In this document: positions 8,893-18,293 of the stretch, piece after piece
How the letters are laid out: every line of letters begins with the position of its first letter
Position numbering within the stretch: the stretch's first letter is position 1
Assembly: GCF_016864555.1 (NCBI RefSeq)
Contig: NZ_CP044011.1
Coordinates: 3,925,501 to 3,989,500 of the forward strand
DNA from: Sinorhizobium sp. BG8
GTDB taxonomy: Bacteria; Pseudomonadota; Alphaproteobacteria; Rhizobiales; Rhizobiaceae
Length of the DNA: 64,000 bases
Reading direction: 5' to 3'
Notes under the pieces: model-generated
Seen by the model: the letters and a program-made list of their open reading frames with translations, nothing else
Told to the model about the DNA's origin: nothing
Databases searched by the model: none
Made by a program: the position numbers and the translations under genes

Positions 8893-10761
8893 CTACTCCG
8901 CAGCCTCATCGCGACCGAGAAACCCGCCCGATTGACGCGCCCAGAGGTCGGCATAAAGCCCCCTCCTCGCGACGAGTTCGTTGTGGGTCCCCTCCTCCAC
9001 GATCCGCCCCCTGTCCATGACCACGAGCCGGTCGAGAGCGGCGATGGTCGAAAGCCGGTGCGCGATCGCAAGTACGGTCTTGCCGTGCATGAGACGTTCG
9101 AGGTTCGACTGGATCGCGGCCTCGACCTCCGAATCGAGAGCGGACGTCGCTTCATCGAGCACAAGGATGGGCGCGTCCTTCAGCATCACGCGGGCGATGG
9201 CGATCCGCTGGCGTTGCCCGCCGGATAGCTTGACGCCCCTTTCACCGACATGCGCGTCGAATCCCTTCCGCCCGCGCTGGTCCTCCAGCCTCTCGATGAA
9301 GTCGAGGGCCTCCGCCTTGCGCGCGGCCTCGATCATCTCTGCCTCGCCGGCATCGGCCTTGCCGAAAAGGATGTTGTCGCGGATCGAGCGATGGAGCAGC
9401 GAGGTGTCCTGGCTCACCATTCCGATGCTGGCCCGCAGCGATTCCTGCGTGACCTTGGAAATATCGTGGCCGTCGACCAGGATCCGCCCGCCCTCGAGGT
9501 CGTAGAAGCGCAGCAGGAGATTGACGAGCGTCGACTTGCCGGCTCCCGAGCGCCCGACGATGCCGACCTTCTCGCCCGGACGAATGACGAGGCTGAGGTT
9601 CTCCATCACGCCCGACTCACGGCCGTAGTGGAAGCGCACGTTTTCGAAACGGATTTCCGGCCGCGCGATGACCAGCGCCTTGGCATCGGCACAGTCGACC
9701 AGTCCGATGGGCTGCGAAATCAGTTCGGCCGAATTCTGGATCGTGCCGATATTGCGCATGATCCCGTTCAGTTGCGTCATCAGGCGGGCGAGCAGGAAGT
9801 TGAGCCGGAGCACAAGCGCCATGGTGAAGGCCACGGCACCGGAACTGATCGCCTGCGCAAGCCAAAGGTGGACACACAGCACCGCCATGCTGACGATCAT
9901 GATCCCGGAAAGGAGTGCCATGGAGGCCCGCACGCCCGTCAGGAACCGGGTGAACCCGAGGATCGTGGTCTGGAAGATATTGAAGCCGTCACGAATGTAG
10001 CGGTCGTTGACGTCGTCACGTCCGAAGAGCTTCAGCGTCTGGATGTTCGAATAGGCGTCCACCATGCGGCCGTTCAGCATCGACGCCGCCTCGGCCGACG
10101 CCTTCGAATGCATGCGGATCCGCGGGACGAAGTAGCGGGCAAGGAGCGAGAACACGACGAGCCACGTACAAACGATGGCCGCAAGGCCGAGATCGAGCCG
10201 GCCGATCAAGACCAGCGTGGAGGCCGCATAAATGCCGACGAACCAGATACTCTCCATGAACGAAGTGATCACGTCGCCGGTCGCCTGCCCCGCAGACCAC
10301 ACCTTCGTGACGATCCGTCCGGAGAAGTCGTTCTGGAAGAAGGAAAGCGACTGGCGCGCCACGTGGGAATAGGACTGCCATCGCACGAGATTGTAGAAGC
10401 CGGGCGTGATGATCTGCTGGTCGACCAGCGCGATCAGGAAGGTCACGACGAAACGCACGAAGCCGATCAGCACGAGCATGCTCAGCAACTCGCCGCCGTG
10501 TGCATCGAACAACCCCGACCAGCCCTCCGATGGCTGCACCGTGGCGAGCATATCTACAAGGCGTCCGACGAACCAGAACGTGGCCGCCTCGATGGCTGCC
10601 GTCAGGCCGCCGAGTATGAGCATCGCAACGAAAGGGGCTTTCGCCTGCCGGACATAGAACCAGATGAAGGCGAGAAGACCGGGTGGCGGCTGCAGGTCAT
10701 CCTGGCGCGCGAACGGCCTGATCCAATTCTCGAAATAAGAAAAGAGCGCGCGCAGAGCCAT
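8893..10761 (-). CDS. ABC transporter, fused permease-ATPase (multidrug/MsbA type)
   Basis: 622-residue half-transporter with an N-terminal six-helix exporter domain (roughly residues 35-340) and a C-terminal ATPase domain. The nucleotide-binding site is complete: Walker A 'GRSGAGKST', signature 'LSGGQRQRIAIAR', Walker B 'ILVLDEATSALD' with catalytic Glu, and H-loop 'AIAHRLST'. It probably works as a homodimer exporting lipids or hydrophobic drugs, or as a heterodimer with the related protein encoded at 12545-14398, the next minus-strand gene. The substrate is unknown. Start chosen at the first ATG before the 'FSYFENWIRPFA' amphipathic segment. Confidence 0.92.
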   Translation of the reverse strand: MALRALFSYFENWIRPFARQDDLQPPPGLLAFIWFYVRQAKAPFVAMLILGGLTAAIEAATFWFVGRLVDMLATVQPSEGWSGLFDAHGGELLSMLVLIGFVRFVVTFLIALVDQQIITPGFYNLVRWQSYSHVARQSLSFFQNDFSGRIVTKVWSAGQATGDVITSFMESIWFVGIYAASTLVLIGRLDLGLAAIVCTWLVVFSLLARYFVPRIRMHSKASAEAASMLNGRMVDAYSNIQTLKLFGRDDVNDRYIRDGFNIFQTTILGFTRFLTGVRASMALLSGIMIVSMAVLCVHLWLAQAISSGAVAFTMALVLRLNFLLARLMTQLNGIMRNIGTIQNSAELISQPIGLVDCADAKALVIARPEIRFENVRFHYGRESGVMENLSLVIRPGEKVGIVGRSGAGKSTLVNLLLRFYDLEGGRILVDGHDISKVTQESLRASIGMVSQDTSLLHRSIRDNILFGKADAGEAEMIEAARKAEALDFIERLEDQRGRKGFDAHVGERGVKLSGGQRQRIAIARVMLKDAPILVLDEATSALDSEVEAAIQSNLERLMHGKTVLAIAHRLSTIAALDRLVVMDRGRIVEEGTHNELVARRGLYADLWARQSGGFLGRDEAAE

Positions 10762-11138
10762 GCTCGAACATATAGGCTGATTCCGGAGGGCAGCAAATTA
10801 AAGTTCGGAAAGGTTGGTCTGCGGCGACCTTCGGCGATGCCATGCGACAAACAGAAAATGATGAGGGACCATTTGATGAGAATCGCTTACGAAGCAAGGA
10901 CTTAGCTTTCCAGCAGATTTGCAGGTCAGTAAAAACCCGGCGATCGCCCTTGCAAATCAGGTCGTTTTTAGAATAGAGCGCCGCTGTCGCAAGGAACTGC
11001 GAAGGATTTCCTCCCATCCACTGCCGGTTTCCTGCGAGCCTTCAACCTGGCGCCGCCGGACTTGTCCTCCCCTATGTCCGGCATTCCTCTCCCAGGGCAG
11101 CAGCCCGATTACGCGCCATCACACTAAGGTCAGTAAAC
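10762..11138. other. divergent intergenic region
   Basis: 377 bp between an ABC exporter (leftward) and the sugar transporter (rightward). No convincing open frame is present. The only structure I see is an inverted repeat, GATTTGCA at 10916-10923 with TGCAAATC at 10951-10958 (27-bp spacer), which could be an operator for either gene. The promoters are presumably here but not assignable by eye. Confidence 0.5.
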
Positions 11139-12419
11139 TTGGTAGCACTCCCGAACAATTCCTCGAAGGCGGACATTGCCGCCGGGTCGGGCACCACTGC
11201 GAGCTATCGCTTTGCCCTGGTCGCCTTGACGTCCCTCTTCTTCATGTGGGGCTTCATCACCTGCCTCAACGACATTCTCGTGCCGCATCTGAAGAACGTC
11301 TTCTCGCTGAATTATACCCAGTCGATGCTGATACAGTTCTGCTTCTTCGGCGCCTATTTTCTGGTGTCACTGCCGGCGGGAGCGATCGTCCGCCGCATCA
11401 GCTACAAGGGCGGCATCGTTCTTGGGCTTGTGATCGCGGCCATCGGCTGCTCCCTCTTCGTGCCAGCCGCGACCTACCGCGCCTACCCGCTTTTCCTGGG
11501 AGCACTCTTCGTGCTCGCGAGCGGCATCACGCTGCTGCAGGTTGCGGCCAACCCCTATGTCACCGTCCTCGGCCCGCCCGACACGGCCGCAAGCCGCCTG
11601 ACCATGACCCAGGCATTCAACGCGCTCGGCACGACGCTTGCACCGATGTTCGGCGCCTTGCTGATCCTCGGCGCGACGGCGGCCGCCGTCGCAGACATAA
11701 GCCTGGCACAGGCTGACGCTCTGAAGGCCGCCGAAGCCGCGGCCGTCAAGGCGCCCTATCTTGGCCTTGCAGCCGCATTCCTGCTGCTGGCAGCTCTGTT
11801 TGCCATTCTGAAGCTGCCGCAGGTTTCCGACTATGATGAAGTGGCGCCGATCACCGAGAGCGGCTCTGCCTGGAGCCATCGCCACCTGGTCCTCGGTGCC
11901 GTTGGCATCTTCCTCTACGTCGGCGCCGAAGTCAGCATCGGAAGCTTCCTAGTGAACTTCCTCGGCGAGCCCGGTATCGCCGGCATGCCGGAAGCAGACG
12001 CCGCCCACTACGTCGCCTACTTCTGGGGCGGCGCGATGCTCGGCCGCTTCATCGGTTCTGCGGCGATGCGCTACATCGACGGCGGCAAGGCACTCGCCTT
12101 CAATGCCGTTGCGGCCATGCTGCTGCTTCTCGTCACGGTCTTCACCTCTGGCAACGTGGCCATGTGGGCGGTTCTGGCGATCGGTCTCTTCAACTCGATC
12201 ATGTTCCCGACGATCTTCTCTCTGGCGCTCTACGGTCTCGGGCGATTTACCAGCCAGGGCTCGGGCATCCTGTGCCTGGCGATCGTCGGCGGCGCGCTGC
12301 TGCCTGTGGTGCAGGGCGCACTGGCGGATGCCGTCGGCATTCAGCACGCCTTCCTCATGCCGGTGTTGTGCTACGCCTATATCGCCTTCTACGGCCTGAA
12401 GGGTCACCGGCCGACCTGA
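11139..12419 (+). CDS. FucP/GluP-type sugar:H+ symporter (MFS)
   Basis: 426-residue, about twelve-helix major facilitator of the fucose/glucose-galactose permease family. Family blocks include '[19 protein letters not shown]' in helix 1, '[16 protein letters not shown]' in helix 2 and '[13 protein letters not shown]' in helix 4, the last being the hallmark of the FHS subfamily; '[14 protein letters not shown]' is in the second half. The start is a TTG at 11139, preceded by AAGGT; no ATG lies before the first membrane helix, so a non-ATG start is required unless translation begins upstream. Likely sugars are glucose, galactose or fucose; this is a family-level inference. Confidence 0.9.
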   Translation: MVALPNNSSKADIAAGSGTTASYRFALVALTSLFFMWGFITCLNDILVPHLKNVFSLNYTQSMLIQFCFFGAYFLVSLPAGAIVRRISYKGGIVLGLVIAAIGCSLFVPAATYRAYPLFLGALFVLASGITLLQVAANPYVTVLGPPDTAASRLTMTQAFNALGTTLAPMFGALLILGATAAAVADISLAQADALKAAEAAAVKAPYLGLAAAFLLLAALFAILKLPQVSDYDEVAPITESGSAWSHRHLVLGAVGIFLYVGAEVSIGSFLVNFLGEPGIAGMPEADAAHYVAYFWGGAMLGRFIGSAAMRYIDGGKALAFNAVAAMLLLLVTVFTSGNVAMWAVLAIGLFNSIMFPTIFSLALYGLGRFTSQGSGILCLAIVGGALLPVVQGALADAVGIQHAFLMPVLCYAYIAFYGLKGHRPT

Positions 12420-12463
12420 GGCCCGTTGACCGGCAGGCCGCGCAAACCGGCCCTGAACATGAG

Positions 12464-12495
12464 AACGGCGCGCTTCCGCAGGAAAGCGCGCCGTT
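12464..12495. terminator. bidirectional terminator between converging genes
   Basis: Perfect 12-bp stem AACGGCGCGCTT / AAGCGCGCCGTT with an 8-nt loop, between the stop of the sugar transporter (+) and the stop of the ABC exporter (-). The plus-strand side is followed by ATCATTTT, a weak U-rich tail. Confidence 0.8.
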
Positions 12496-12544
12496 ATCAT
12501 TTTCGCTCAGCCTTCCCGCCGGGGCGGAAAGGCGTCGGCATCCG

Positions 12545-14398
12545 TCATTCCGCTGCCGCCTCGGACTTCTCGTCGTCGGCGATGAAGCCTCCGGACTGCC
12601 GGTTCCACAGGTCGGCATAGATGCCACCGCGCGCCACGAGCTCGCCATGGCTGCCCGTCTCGTGGATGTGTCCCTTTTCCAGGACGACAAGCCGGTCCAT
12701 CTCCGTCAGCGTCGACAGGCGGTGGGCGATCGCGATCACCGTCTTGCCCTCCATCAGCGCGAAGAGGTTCTCCTGGATCGCGGCCTCGACCTCGCTGTCG
12801 AGTGCCGAGGTCGCCTCGTCCAGCACGAGGATCGGCGCATCCTTGAGGAAGACGCGGGCGATCGCAACGCGCTGGCGCTGGCCGCCGGAGAGCTTCACGC
12901 CGCGCTCTCCGACCTGAGCGTCGAGACCCTTGCGACCCTGCAGGTCCACGAGGTTCTCGATGAAGTCCCAGGCATTCGCGCGCTTCGCCGCCTCGATGAT
13001 CTCCGCATCCGTCGCGTCCGGCTTGCCATAGGCGATGTTGTCGCGGATCGAGCGATGAAGCAGGGAAGTGTCCTGCGTGACGACGCCGATCTTGGCGCGC
13101 AGGCTATCCTGCGTCACCTTGGCGATGTCCTGGCCGTCGATGGTGATGCGGCCGGCCTCCAGATCGTAGAAGCGCAGGAGCACGTTCATCATCGTGGTCT
13201 TGCCAGCGCCCGAGCGGCCAACGAGGCCGATCTTCTCGCCCGCCCTGATCGAGAGCGACAGGTCCTCTATCACGCCCTTGTTCTTGCCGTAGTGGAACCG
13301 CACGTGCTCGAAAGCGATCGCCCCCTTGCGGGCAGAAAGCGCAACGGCTTCGGGAGCATCGACGATGTCATGCGCCTTGGTCAGCATGCCCATGCCGTCA
13401 TAGACGGTGCCGATGTTCTCGAACAGCGCGGACACTTCCCACATGATCCACTGGGACATGCCGTTGATGCGCATGGCAAGCCCGATCGAAATTGCAATCG
13501 CACCCACGGAAATCGAGCCGTTCAGCCAGAACCAGATCGACAGCGCCGATATTGCAAAGAGCGCCACGCAATTGTTGAGGTAGACGAGCACATGGAATGT
13601 AGTGACCTTGCGCATCTGGCGATGGACGGTCTCCAGAAACTCGTCCATGCCGCTCCGCGCGTAGCTCTCCTCGCGGCCGGCATGCGAAAACAGCTTCACT
13701 GTCGCGATGTTGGTGTAGCTGTCGACGATCCGCCCGGTCATCATCGACCGCGCGTCCGCCTGTTCCGAGGATATCTTGCGCAGCTTCGGCACGAAGTAGC
13801 TGACGATTGAAACATAGACGACGATCCAGACCAGCAGCGGCGTCACCAGACGCAGGTCCGCCGTCGCGACGACCGCGATCATCGACACGAAATAGGTGAC
13901 GACGTAGACGAAGACATCGAGAATCTTCATCACGGTGTCGCGCACGGCAAGAGAGGTCTGCATCACCTTCGTCGCGACCCGCCCCGCGAATTCGTTCGCG
14001 AAGAAGGTCATACTTTGCCGGATGAGGTAGCGGTGCATCTGCCAGCGCGCGATCATCGGATAGTTGCCGAGCAAGACCTGATGCATGATCACCGAATCGA
14101 GCGCCACGACCAGCGGCAGGCCGACGAGCACGATCGCCCCCATCCAGAACAGGCGAGTACCCTCCTGTGCCAGGAATGTCGTCTTGTCTGCGGCAGAAAG
14201 CCAGTCGACGATATTGCCGAGGAACCGGAACAGCATCACTTCGCCAACGGCGATCAGCGCCGTGAGGATGGCCATGGCGACAAGCCAGGGCGCTGCAGGC
14301 TTTGTGTAGTGCCAGCAGTAGGCAAACAGTCCCTTCGGCGGCAGCGTCGGCTCTTCCGCCGGATAGGGATTCAGTTGTCTCTCGAACCAGCCGAACAT
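12545..14398 (-). CDS. ABC transporter, fused permease-ATPase (paralogue of 8893-10761)
   Basis: 617-residue half-transporter with the same architecture as the protein at 8893-10761: an exporter membrane domain to about residue 330, then an ATPase domain with Walker A 'GRSGAGKTT', signature 'LSGGQRQRVAIAR', Walker B 'ILVLDEATSALD' and H-loop 'AIAHRLST'. All catalytic residues are intact in both paralogues, so either could be a homodimer. The start at 14398 has a GGAGATAG Shine-Dalgarno. The close relationship suggests a local duplication later split by the sugar transporter gene, or co-function as a heterodimer. Substrate unknown. Confidence 0.92.
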   Translation of the reverse strand: MFGWFERQLNPYPAEEPTLPPKGLFAYCWHYTKPAAPWLVAMAILTALIAVGEVMLFRFLGNIVDWLSAADKTTFLAQEGTRLFWMGAIVLVGLPLVVALDSVIMHQVLLGNYPMIARWQMHRYLIRQSMTFFANEFAGRVATKVMQTSLAVRDTVMKILDVFVYVVTYFVSMIAVVATADLRLVTPLLVWIVVYVSIVSYFVPKLRKISSEQADARSMMTGRIVDSYTNIATVKLFSHAGREESYARSGMDEFLETVHRQMRKVTTFHVLVYLNNCVALFAISALSIWFWLNGSISVGAIAISIGLAMRINGMSQWIMWEVSALFENIGTVYDGMGMLTKAHDIVDAPEAVALSARKGAIAFEHVRFHYGKNKGVIEDLSLSIRAGEKIGLVGRSGAGKTTMMNVLLRFYDLEAGRITIDGQDIAKVTQDSLRAKIGVVTQDTSLLHRSIRDNIAYGKPDATDAEIIEAAKRANAWDFIENLVDLQGRKGLDAQVGERGVKLSGGQRQRVAIARVFLKDAPILVLDEATSALDSEVEAAIQENLFALMEGKTVIAIAHRLSTLTEMDRLVVLEKGHIHETGSHGELVARGGIYADLWNRQSGGFIADDEKSEAAAE

Positions 14399-14804
14399 TG
14401 GCTATCTCCGTATGTGTCAGCCGGGCCGCGACGGGCGCTGCGTGAACGCGCGAAGGTCGCAAGGTCCCGGCGGGGGTGCCGCGCATCGAAAGCGGATGTC
14501 ACGCGGCAAAACTGAAAGAGGAAGTTACTGGGTGAAAGGGCGTACGAACGCCTATGCGAGCCGGAAACTGATCCAGGCAGGAAGGCGCATTCGATACCGT
14601 GTGTCCATCGGAAGCCTCCCCTCGTCTCGCGTTGCAGATGAGAACCTGTTACTCTGAATGGCTGCATTTTTCCAGCGTCTTTTGTCTGACGGGGGCAATC
14701 CCGGCCCCGTGTTGCCGGATCAGCACAGCCGTTGCGACAAGGTCTCCGACACTCCTCCGGTCTTTTCTGTTTTTAAGCATGCCGCCTTGCGCTATTGGGG
14801 ATGC
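14399..14804. other. divergent intergenic region before trmL
   Basis: 406 bp between the start codons of the ABC exporter and trmL. Open frames crossing it are not supported by ribosome binding sites or recognisable sequence. I see no repeat or RNA structure I would call. Promoters for both genes must lie here. Confidence 0.5.
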
Positions 14805-15266
14805 ATGCCCGACCTTCGCATTGCCCTTTACCAGCCCGACATCGCCGGCAACACCGGAACCATGCTGCGGTTCGCCGCCTGCCTCGGCATCGGCGTGGAC
14901 GTCATCGAACCGGCAGGGTTCGACCTTTCCGATCGGAACCTCAAGCGCGCCGGCATGGATTATCTCGCAACCGTCGCTCTTACCCGCCATGTCAGCTGGA
15001 CGCATTTCCAGGCCTGGCGGGCGGAGAGCGGACGCCGGCTCGTACTGGCGTCTACCAAGGCGGCGGTTCGCTACACCGACTTCGCCTACCGGCCGAACGA
15101 CATCCTGCTCTTCGGCAGGGAAAGCGCCGGCGTGCCTGATGACGTGCACGCGCTCGCCGATGGCCGCGTGCTCATTCCGATGGTGGAAGGTCAGCGCTCG
15201 ATCAACGTCGCGCTTTCGGCCGCAATGATCGCGGGGGAAGCCTTGCGGCAGACGGGCTTTGCCTGA
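14805..15266 (+). CDS. trmL: tRNA (cytidine/uridine-34 2'-O)-methyltransferase
   Basis: 153-residue SPOUT methyltransferase that methylates the wobble ribose of tRNA-Leu isoacceptors. It has the N-terminal 'IALYQPDIAGNTGTMLR' motif (the Asn and Arg of motif 1), 'LLFGRESAGVPD' (motif 2) and the knot-forming C-terminal 'IPMVEGQRSINVALSAAM' (motif 3). Length matches the minimal TrmL family. The ATG at 14805 gives the family N-terminus; an overlapping out-of-frame ATG at 14801 and the open frame from 14658 are ignored. No close operon partner. Confidence 0.95.
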   Translation: MPDLRIALYQPDIAGNTGTMLRFAACLGIGVDVIEPAGFDLSDRNLKRAGMDYLATVALTRHVSWTHFQAWRAESGRRLVLASTKAAVRYTDFAYRPNDILLFGRESAGVPDDVHALADGRVLIPMVEGQRSINVALSAAMIAGEALRQTGFA

Positions 15267-15321
15267 ATCACCGGCCCTCCCCCTCTCACAGTGGTGCGCG
15301 TGCGTACGCACCATCCTGGCT

Positions 15322-15894
15322 TCAGGCCGCGCGTTCGTCATAGACGGAATCCTTCCGCGCGGCCCTCAACGTGTCTGCCCACCAGCGAAGCCGTTCGAGC
15401 ATGATGAACAGAGGACCGTTTAACTGTCCCGGACGCATGGGATTGCCGGTGGAATCGAAAAGCGCCCAGGCGTGGGCGAGGCTGACGGTGTCGCGTATCG
15501 TGACGGCGTGAAGTTCGGCGAAGACCTGTCGCAACTGCTCCACCGCACGCAATCCCCCCGATATGCCACCGTAGGACACGAAGCCGACCGGCTTTGCCTG
15601 CCACTGCTTGGACACACTATCGATGATCGCCTTCAATGGCGCCGGATAGCCGTGGTTGTATTCCGGCGTGACGACCAGGAAAGCGTCGGCACGGCCGACG
15701 CGGTCCGCGATGATCTCCTGCGACGCGGGATCGGGACCGGCGGCGGAGAACTGAAGCTGCGCCGGATCGATCGTGACGATTTCGAGGCCCTTCAAGGCTG
15801 AAAGCTCCGACAGAACCCAATTCGCGACGGTGTCGCAGAAGCGCCCTTCCCGCGCGCTTCCATAGATCAGGGCCAGCCTCAGTGTCTTGTTCAT
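15322..15894 (-). CDS. NADPH-dependent FMN reductase
   Basis: 190-residue flavodoxin-fold reductase. The phosphate-binding loop 'GSAREGRFCD' is near the N-terminus and 'VTPEYNHGYPAPLKAIID' in the middle is the flavin-stacking motif of the NADPH:FMN/azoreductase/chromate-reductase family. It is divergent from soxR with 75 bp between the start codons, and its promoter carries a canonical SoxR box, so it is very probably induced by redox-cycling agents and helps detoxify quinones or restore reduced flavin. The physiological substrate is not predictable. Confidence 0.93.
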   Translation of the reverse strand: MNKTLRLALIYGSAREGRFCDTVANWVLSELSALKGLEIVTIDPAQLQFSAAGPDPASQEIIADRVGRADAFLVVTPEYNHGYPAPLKAIIDSVSKQWQAKPVGFVSYGGISGGLRAVEQLRQVFAELHAVTIRDTVSLAHAWALFDSTGNPMRPGQLNGPLFIMLERLRWWADTLRAARKDSVYDERAA

Positions 15895-15931
15895 GGGTAG
15901 TCGCTCCGTGTTCTCGTTGTCGGGAGCACAT

Positions 15932-15962
15932 GCTATAAAACCTCAACATTAGTTGAGGTCAA
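15932..15962 (-). promoter_or_regulatory. SoxR-controlled promoter with SoxR box
   Basis: On the minus strand, TTGACC (plus coordinates 15957-15962) and TATAGC (15932-15937) are separated by exactly 19 bp, the over-long spacer typical of MerR/SoxR-regulated promoters. The spacer contains the palindrome CCTCAAC-ATTA-GTTGAGG (15941-15958), nearly identical to the E. coli soxS operator as I remember it. It drives the FMN reductase gene and probably also autoregulates soxR on the other strand. Confidence 0.93.
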
Positions 15963-15969
15963 CAGTACC

Positions 15970-16427
15970 ATGACAGCAATCGATCACGAGCGGCCTTCGC
16001 GCGAATTGAGCGTAGGTGAAGTCGCGGAACGCAGCGGCGTCGCCGTCTCGACCCTCCATTTCTACGAGGCGAAGGGTCTCATTCGCAGCAATCGCAACCG
16101 CGGCAATCAACGGCGCTATCCGCGATCGGTCCTGCGAAGGGTGGCTGTCATAAAGGTGGCGCAGAAGACCGGAATACCGCTCGCCGAGATCGGGGACGCG
16201 CTGAAGATCCTGCCGCACGATCGTCCGTTGACGGCCGACGACTGGCGCAAGCTTTCTGAACGATGGCACCGTGAACTGGACGATCGCATCGCCCGCCTGA
16301 CCGCGCTCCGAGACCAACTGACCGGCTGCATCGGCTGCGGCTGTCTTTCGATGCAGGACTGTCCGCTGCGCAACCCCTGGGACGAGCTTTCAAGGGAAGG
16401 TGCGGGCCGAGACTGCTCGAGCCCTGA
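15970..16427 (+). pseudogene. soxR: redox-sensing transcriptional activator SoxR, reading frame broken near its 3' end
   Basis: MerR-family regulator: helix-turn-helix '[20 protein letters not shown]' region at residues 14-33, a dimerisation helix, and the [2Fe-2S] ligands '[12 protein letters not shown]', which sense redox-cycling drugs. Up to residue 146 ('EGAG') it matches SoxR. After that the frame has no stop and runs about 1.3 kb through the antisense of the next gene. Shifting by one base at about 16407-16409 gives 'RLLEP' and a TGA at 16427, the usual SoxR ending and a 152-residue protein. A single lost base (probably one C of a CCC run) explains this. All functional motifs precede the break, so an elongated product might still work. 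Confidence 0.88.
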
Positions 16428-16437
16428 GGGCGAAGGC

Positions 16438-17727
16438 CTATTGCAGGCGGCTCGCCAAAAGCTTGTCGACACGGCGTCCGTCCATGTCGACGACCTCGAA
16501 GCGCCAGCCCTGGGTCTCCGCGATCTCTCCGACCCTCGGAAGCCGCTGAAGGGCCTCGATGACCAGACCCGCCGCGGTCTGATAGGCGCGGCGCGGCGGA
16601 AGTTGAAGACCGAGCCGCTCGGCCATCTCGTCGATCGGCATGGATCCGGAAATCAGCCAGGAACCATCCTCTCGCTGAACGGCGTAGTCGTCTTCGCCTT
16701 CCTCGATATCGGACCGGAAGACGCCGGCAATGGCTTCAAGCACGTCCGCGGGCGTCACCACGCCTTCGAAGTGGCCGTACTCGTCGTGGACGAGCACCAT
16801 CGGCACCTCGGCATTGCGAAGCGACTCGAGCACCCGCATGGCATCCATCGAATCGGGCACGATCGGTGCGTGGCGAACGAAGGAGCGGATATCGATGGGC
16901 TGGTCCGTCAGAAGCGCCGGGAACAATTCGCGCTTCTGCACGATACCGACGATCGTCTCCGGCCCGCCGTCGGCTACCGGCAGACGGGAGTGCGGGCTTT
17001 CGGAAAGCTGGGCGCGAATATCCTCGGGACTGTCGGTCAGATCGATCCAGTCGACGTCGTTGCGGGGCGTCATGAGGCCGCGCGCCGCCCGGTCGCTGAA
17101 CCGCATGACGCCGGCGATCATGAGCTTCTCACCGCCTTCGATGACGCCAGCAGCTTCCGCCTCGGCAACGATCGTCTTGATTTCCTCGTCCGTCACGGCG
17201 CTCTCGGGCATCTGATCCTGGCCGAGGACCCGGAAGATAAGCCGCGCGGACGCATCGAGAAGCCAGACGGCCGGTGCACCTATCTTGGAAAGGATGTTCA
17301 TCGGAGGGGCAACGAGGCAGGCAAATCGCTCGGGATTACGAAGCGCCACCTGCTTGGGCACCAGTTCGCCGATGACGACCGAAAGATAGGTAATCAGCGA
17401 GATGACGATGCCGTAGCCGAGCGGATCGGCGAGCCAGTCGGGAACGCCCTCAGCAAACAGAATATCTCTCAGACGGCCGCCGAGCGCGGCACCGGAAAAG
17501 GCACCGGCGAGAACGCCGACCAGCGTGATGCCGATCTGTACCGTGGAGAGAAAGCGCCCGGGGCTTTCGGCAAGGCGGAGCGCGGCCGATGCGCCAGCGA
17601 CATGTTGAGCCGCCAGTGTCTTGAGGCGGGCCTTGCGGGAGGAAACGATGGAAAGTTCCGAAAGTGCAAAAACACCATTCAGAAGAATGAGGAAGACAGC
17701 AATTGCAAGTTCTAGCAAGCGCGACAA
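16438..17727 (-). CDS. CNNM-CBS-CorC/HlyC family membrane protein
   Basis: 429-residue protein of the CorC/'hemolysin' family, now thought to transport or regulate Mg2+ or similar cations. Order: CNNM/DUF21 membrane domain (about residues 1-195, four hydrophobic segments, with '[16 protein letters not shown]' typical of the family), two CBS repeats (about 210-330, including '[12 protein letters not shown]' and '[13 protein letters not shown]'), and a C-terminal CorC_HlyC FAD-binding-like domain (about 345-425). Its 3' end lies 11 bp from the repaired end of soxR. The CBS domains suggest regulation by adenine nucleotides. Confidence 0.92.
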   Translation of the reverse strand: MSRLLELAIAVFLILLNGVFALSELSIVSSRKARLKTLAAQHVAGASAALRLAESPGRFLSTVQIGITLVGVLAGAFSGAALGGRLRDILFAEGVPDWLADPLGYGIVISLITYLSVVIGELVPKQVALRNPERFACLVAPPMNILSKIGAPAVWLLDASARLIFRVLGQDQMPESAVTDEEIKTIVAEAEAAGVIEGGEKLMIAGVMRFSDRAARGLMTPRNDVDWIDLTDSPEDIRAQLSESPHSRLPVADGGPETIVGIVQKRELFPALLTDQPIDIRSFVRHAPIVPDSMDAMRVLESLRNAEVPMVLVHDEYGHFEGVVTPADVLEAIAGVFRSDIEEGEDDYAVQREDGSWLISGSMPIDEMAERLGLQLPPRRAYQTAAGLVIEALQRLPRVGEIAETQGWRFEVVDMDGRRVDKLLASRLQ

Positions 17728-17841
17728 GCCGTGCGTGGGAACTGCAACGGCGCCTTTCTGTTGTTTTCGATGCCCGCAAGATAAGGGGACGTACTCTGCG
17801 CGTCAATGATCTGTGGCCGCACTAACCGAAATTCGGTTGTA

Positions 17842-18099
17842 TCAATCGGCGCTTGGCAGCCTGCGCATGGTGAACTCGATCTGGTCTCCATCGAGCTGGC
17901 GCCAGCTTTCCACCTCGGTCCAGTAGGCGGCTTTTGGCCAAGTGTCGAACCATTCACGCGCCTTGATGCGCGCCGCAGCGCGGTCGAGCTGGAAGGTTTC
18001 CCGGATGAAATGGCCGGTGCCGCTCGCAGGCTTTTCCTGTCTGCGCCGGTGTATCTGTCGCCGAAGCCCCTCGAGGGGCGGACCTGGAATACGCGCCAT
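17842..18099 (-). CDS. conserved hypothetical small protein
   Basis: 85-residue basic protein with a good Shine-Dalgarno (AGGAG, 8 nt before the ATG). The sequence includes 'FIRETFQLDRAAARIKAREWFDTWPKAAYWTEVESWRQ' in pieces, a composition of aromatic and charged residues that looks like a folded domain and not a shadow. I do not recognise a family; similar short proteins near hemF occur in rhizobia as far as I recall. It is transcribed away from hemF. Confidence 0.65.
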   Translation of the reverse strand: MARIPGPPLEGLRRQIHRRRQEKPASGTGHFIRETFQLDRAAARIKAREWFDTWPKAAYWTEVESWRQLDGDQIEFTMRRLPSAD

Positions 18100-18293
18100 G
18101 CACTCATTCTCCTGGGTCTCTACCGTGAAGATAGGATGCCTCGGAGCTTTTGGCCAGCCCCGCGGGCGTTGGTGTCGTCACGGCAAGAAGGCCATTCCAA
18201 AGGTTGCCAAAAGGCGCGAAACTATGAAGTGTGGCGAAAATGCGATTCGGCGCCAATTCGGTTGCCGAAAGGACAATACCCCAGGATAGCGCC

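Noticed and set aside
9250-10905. 551-codon plus-strand frame opposite the ABC exporter
   Set aside because: Antisense shadow with Arg/Asp/His-rich low-complexity composition and no ribosome site.
12164-13810. 548-codon plus-strand frame across the terminator and second ABC exporter
   Set aside because: Runs through the 3' end of the sugar transporter and antisense of the exporter; no independent evidence.
15970-17715. A 581-codon frame that would fuse SoxR to a long C-terminal extension
   Set aside because: Everything past about residue 146 is antisense to the CorC-type gene and has no family resemblance; a one-base shift restores the normal SoxR ending.
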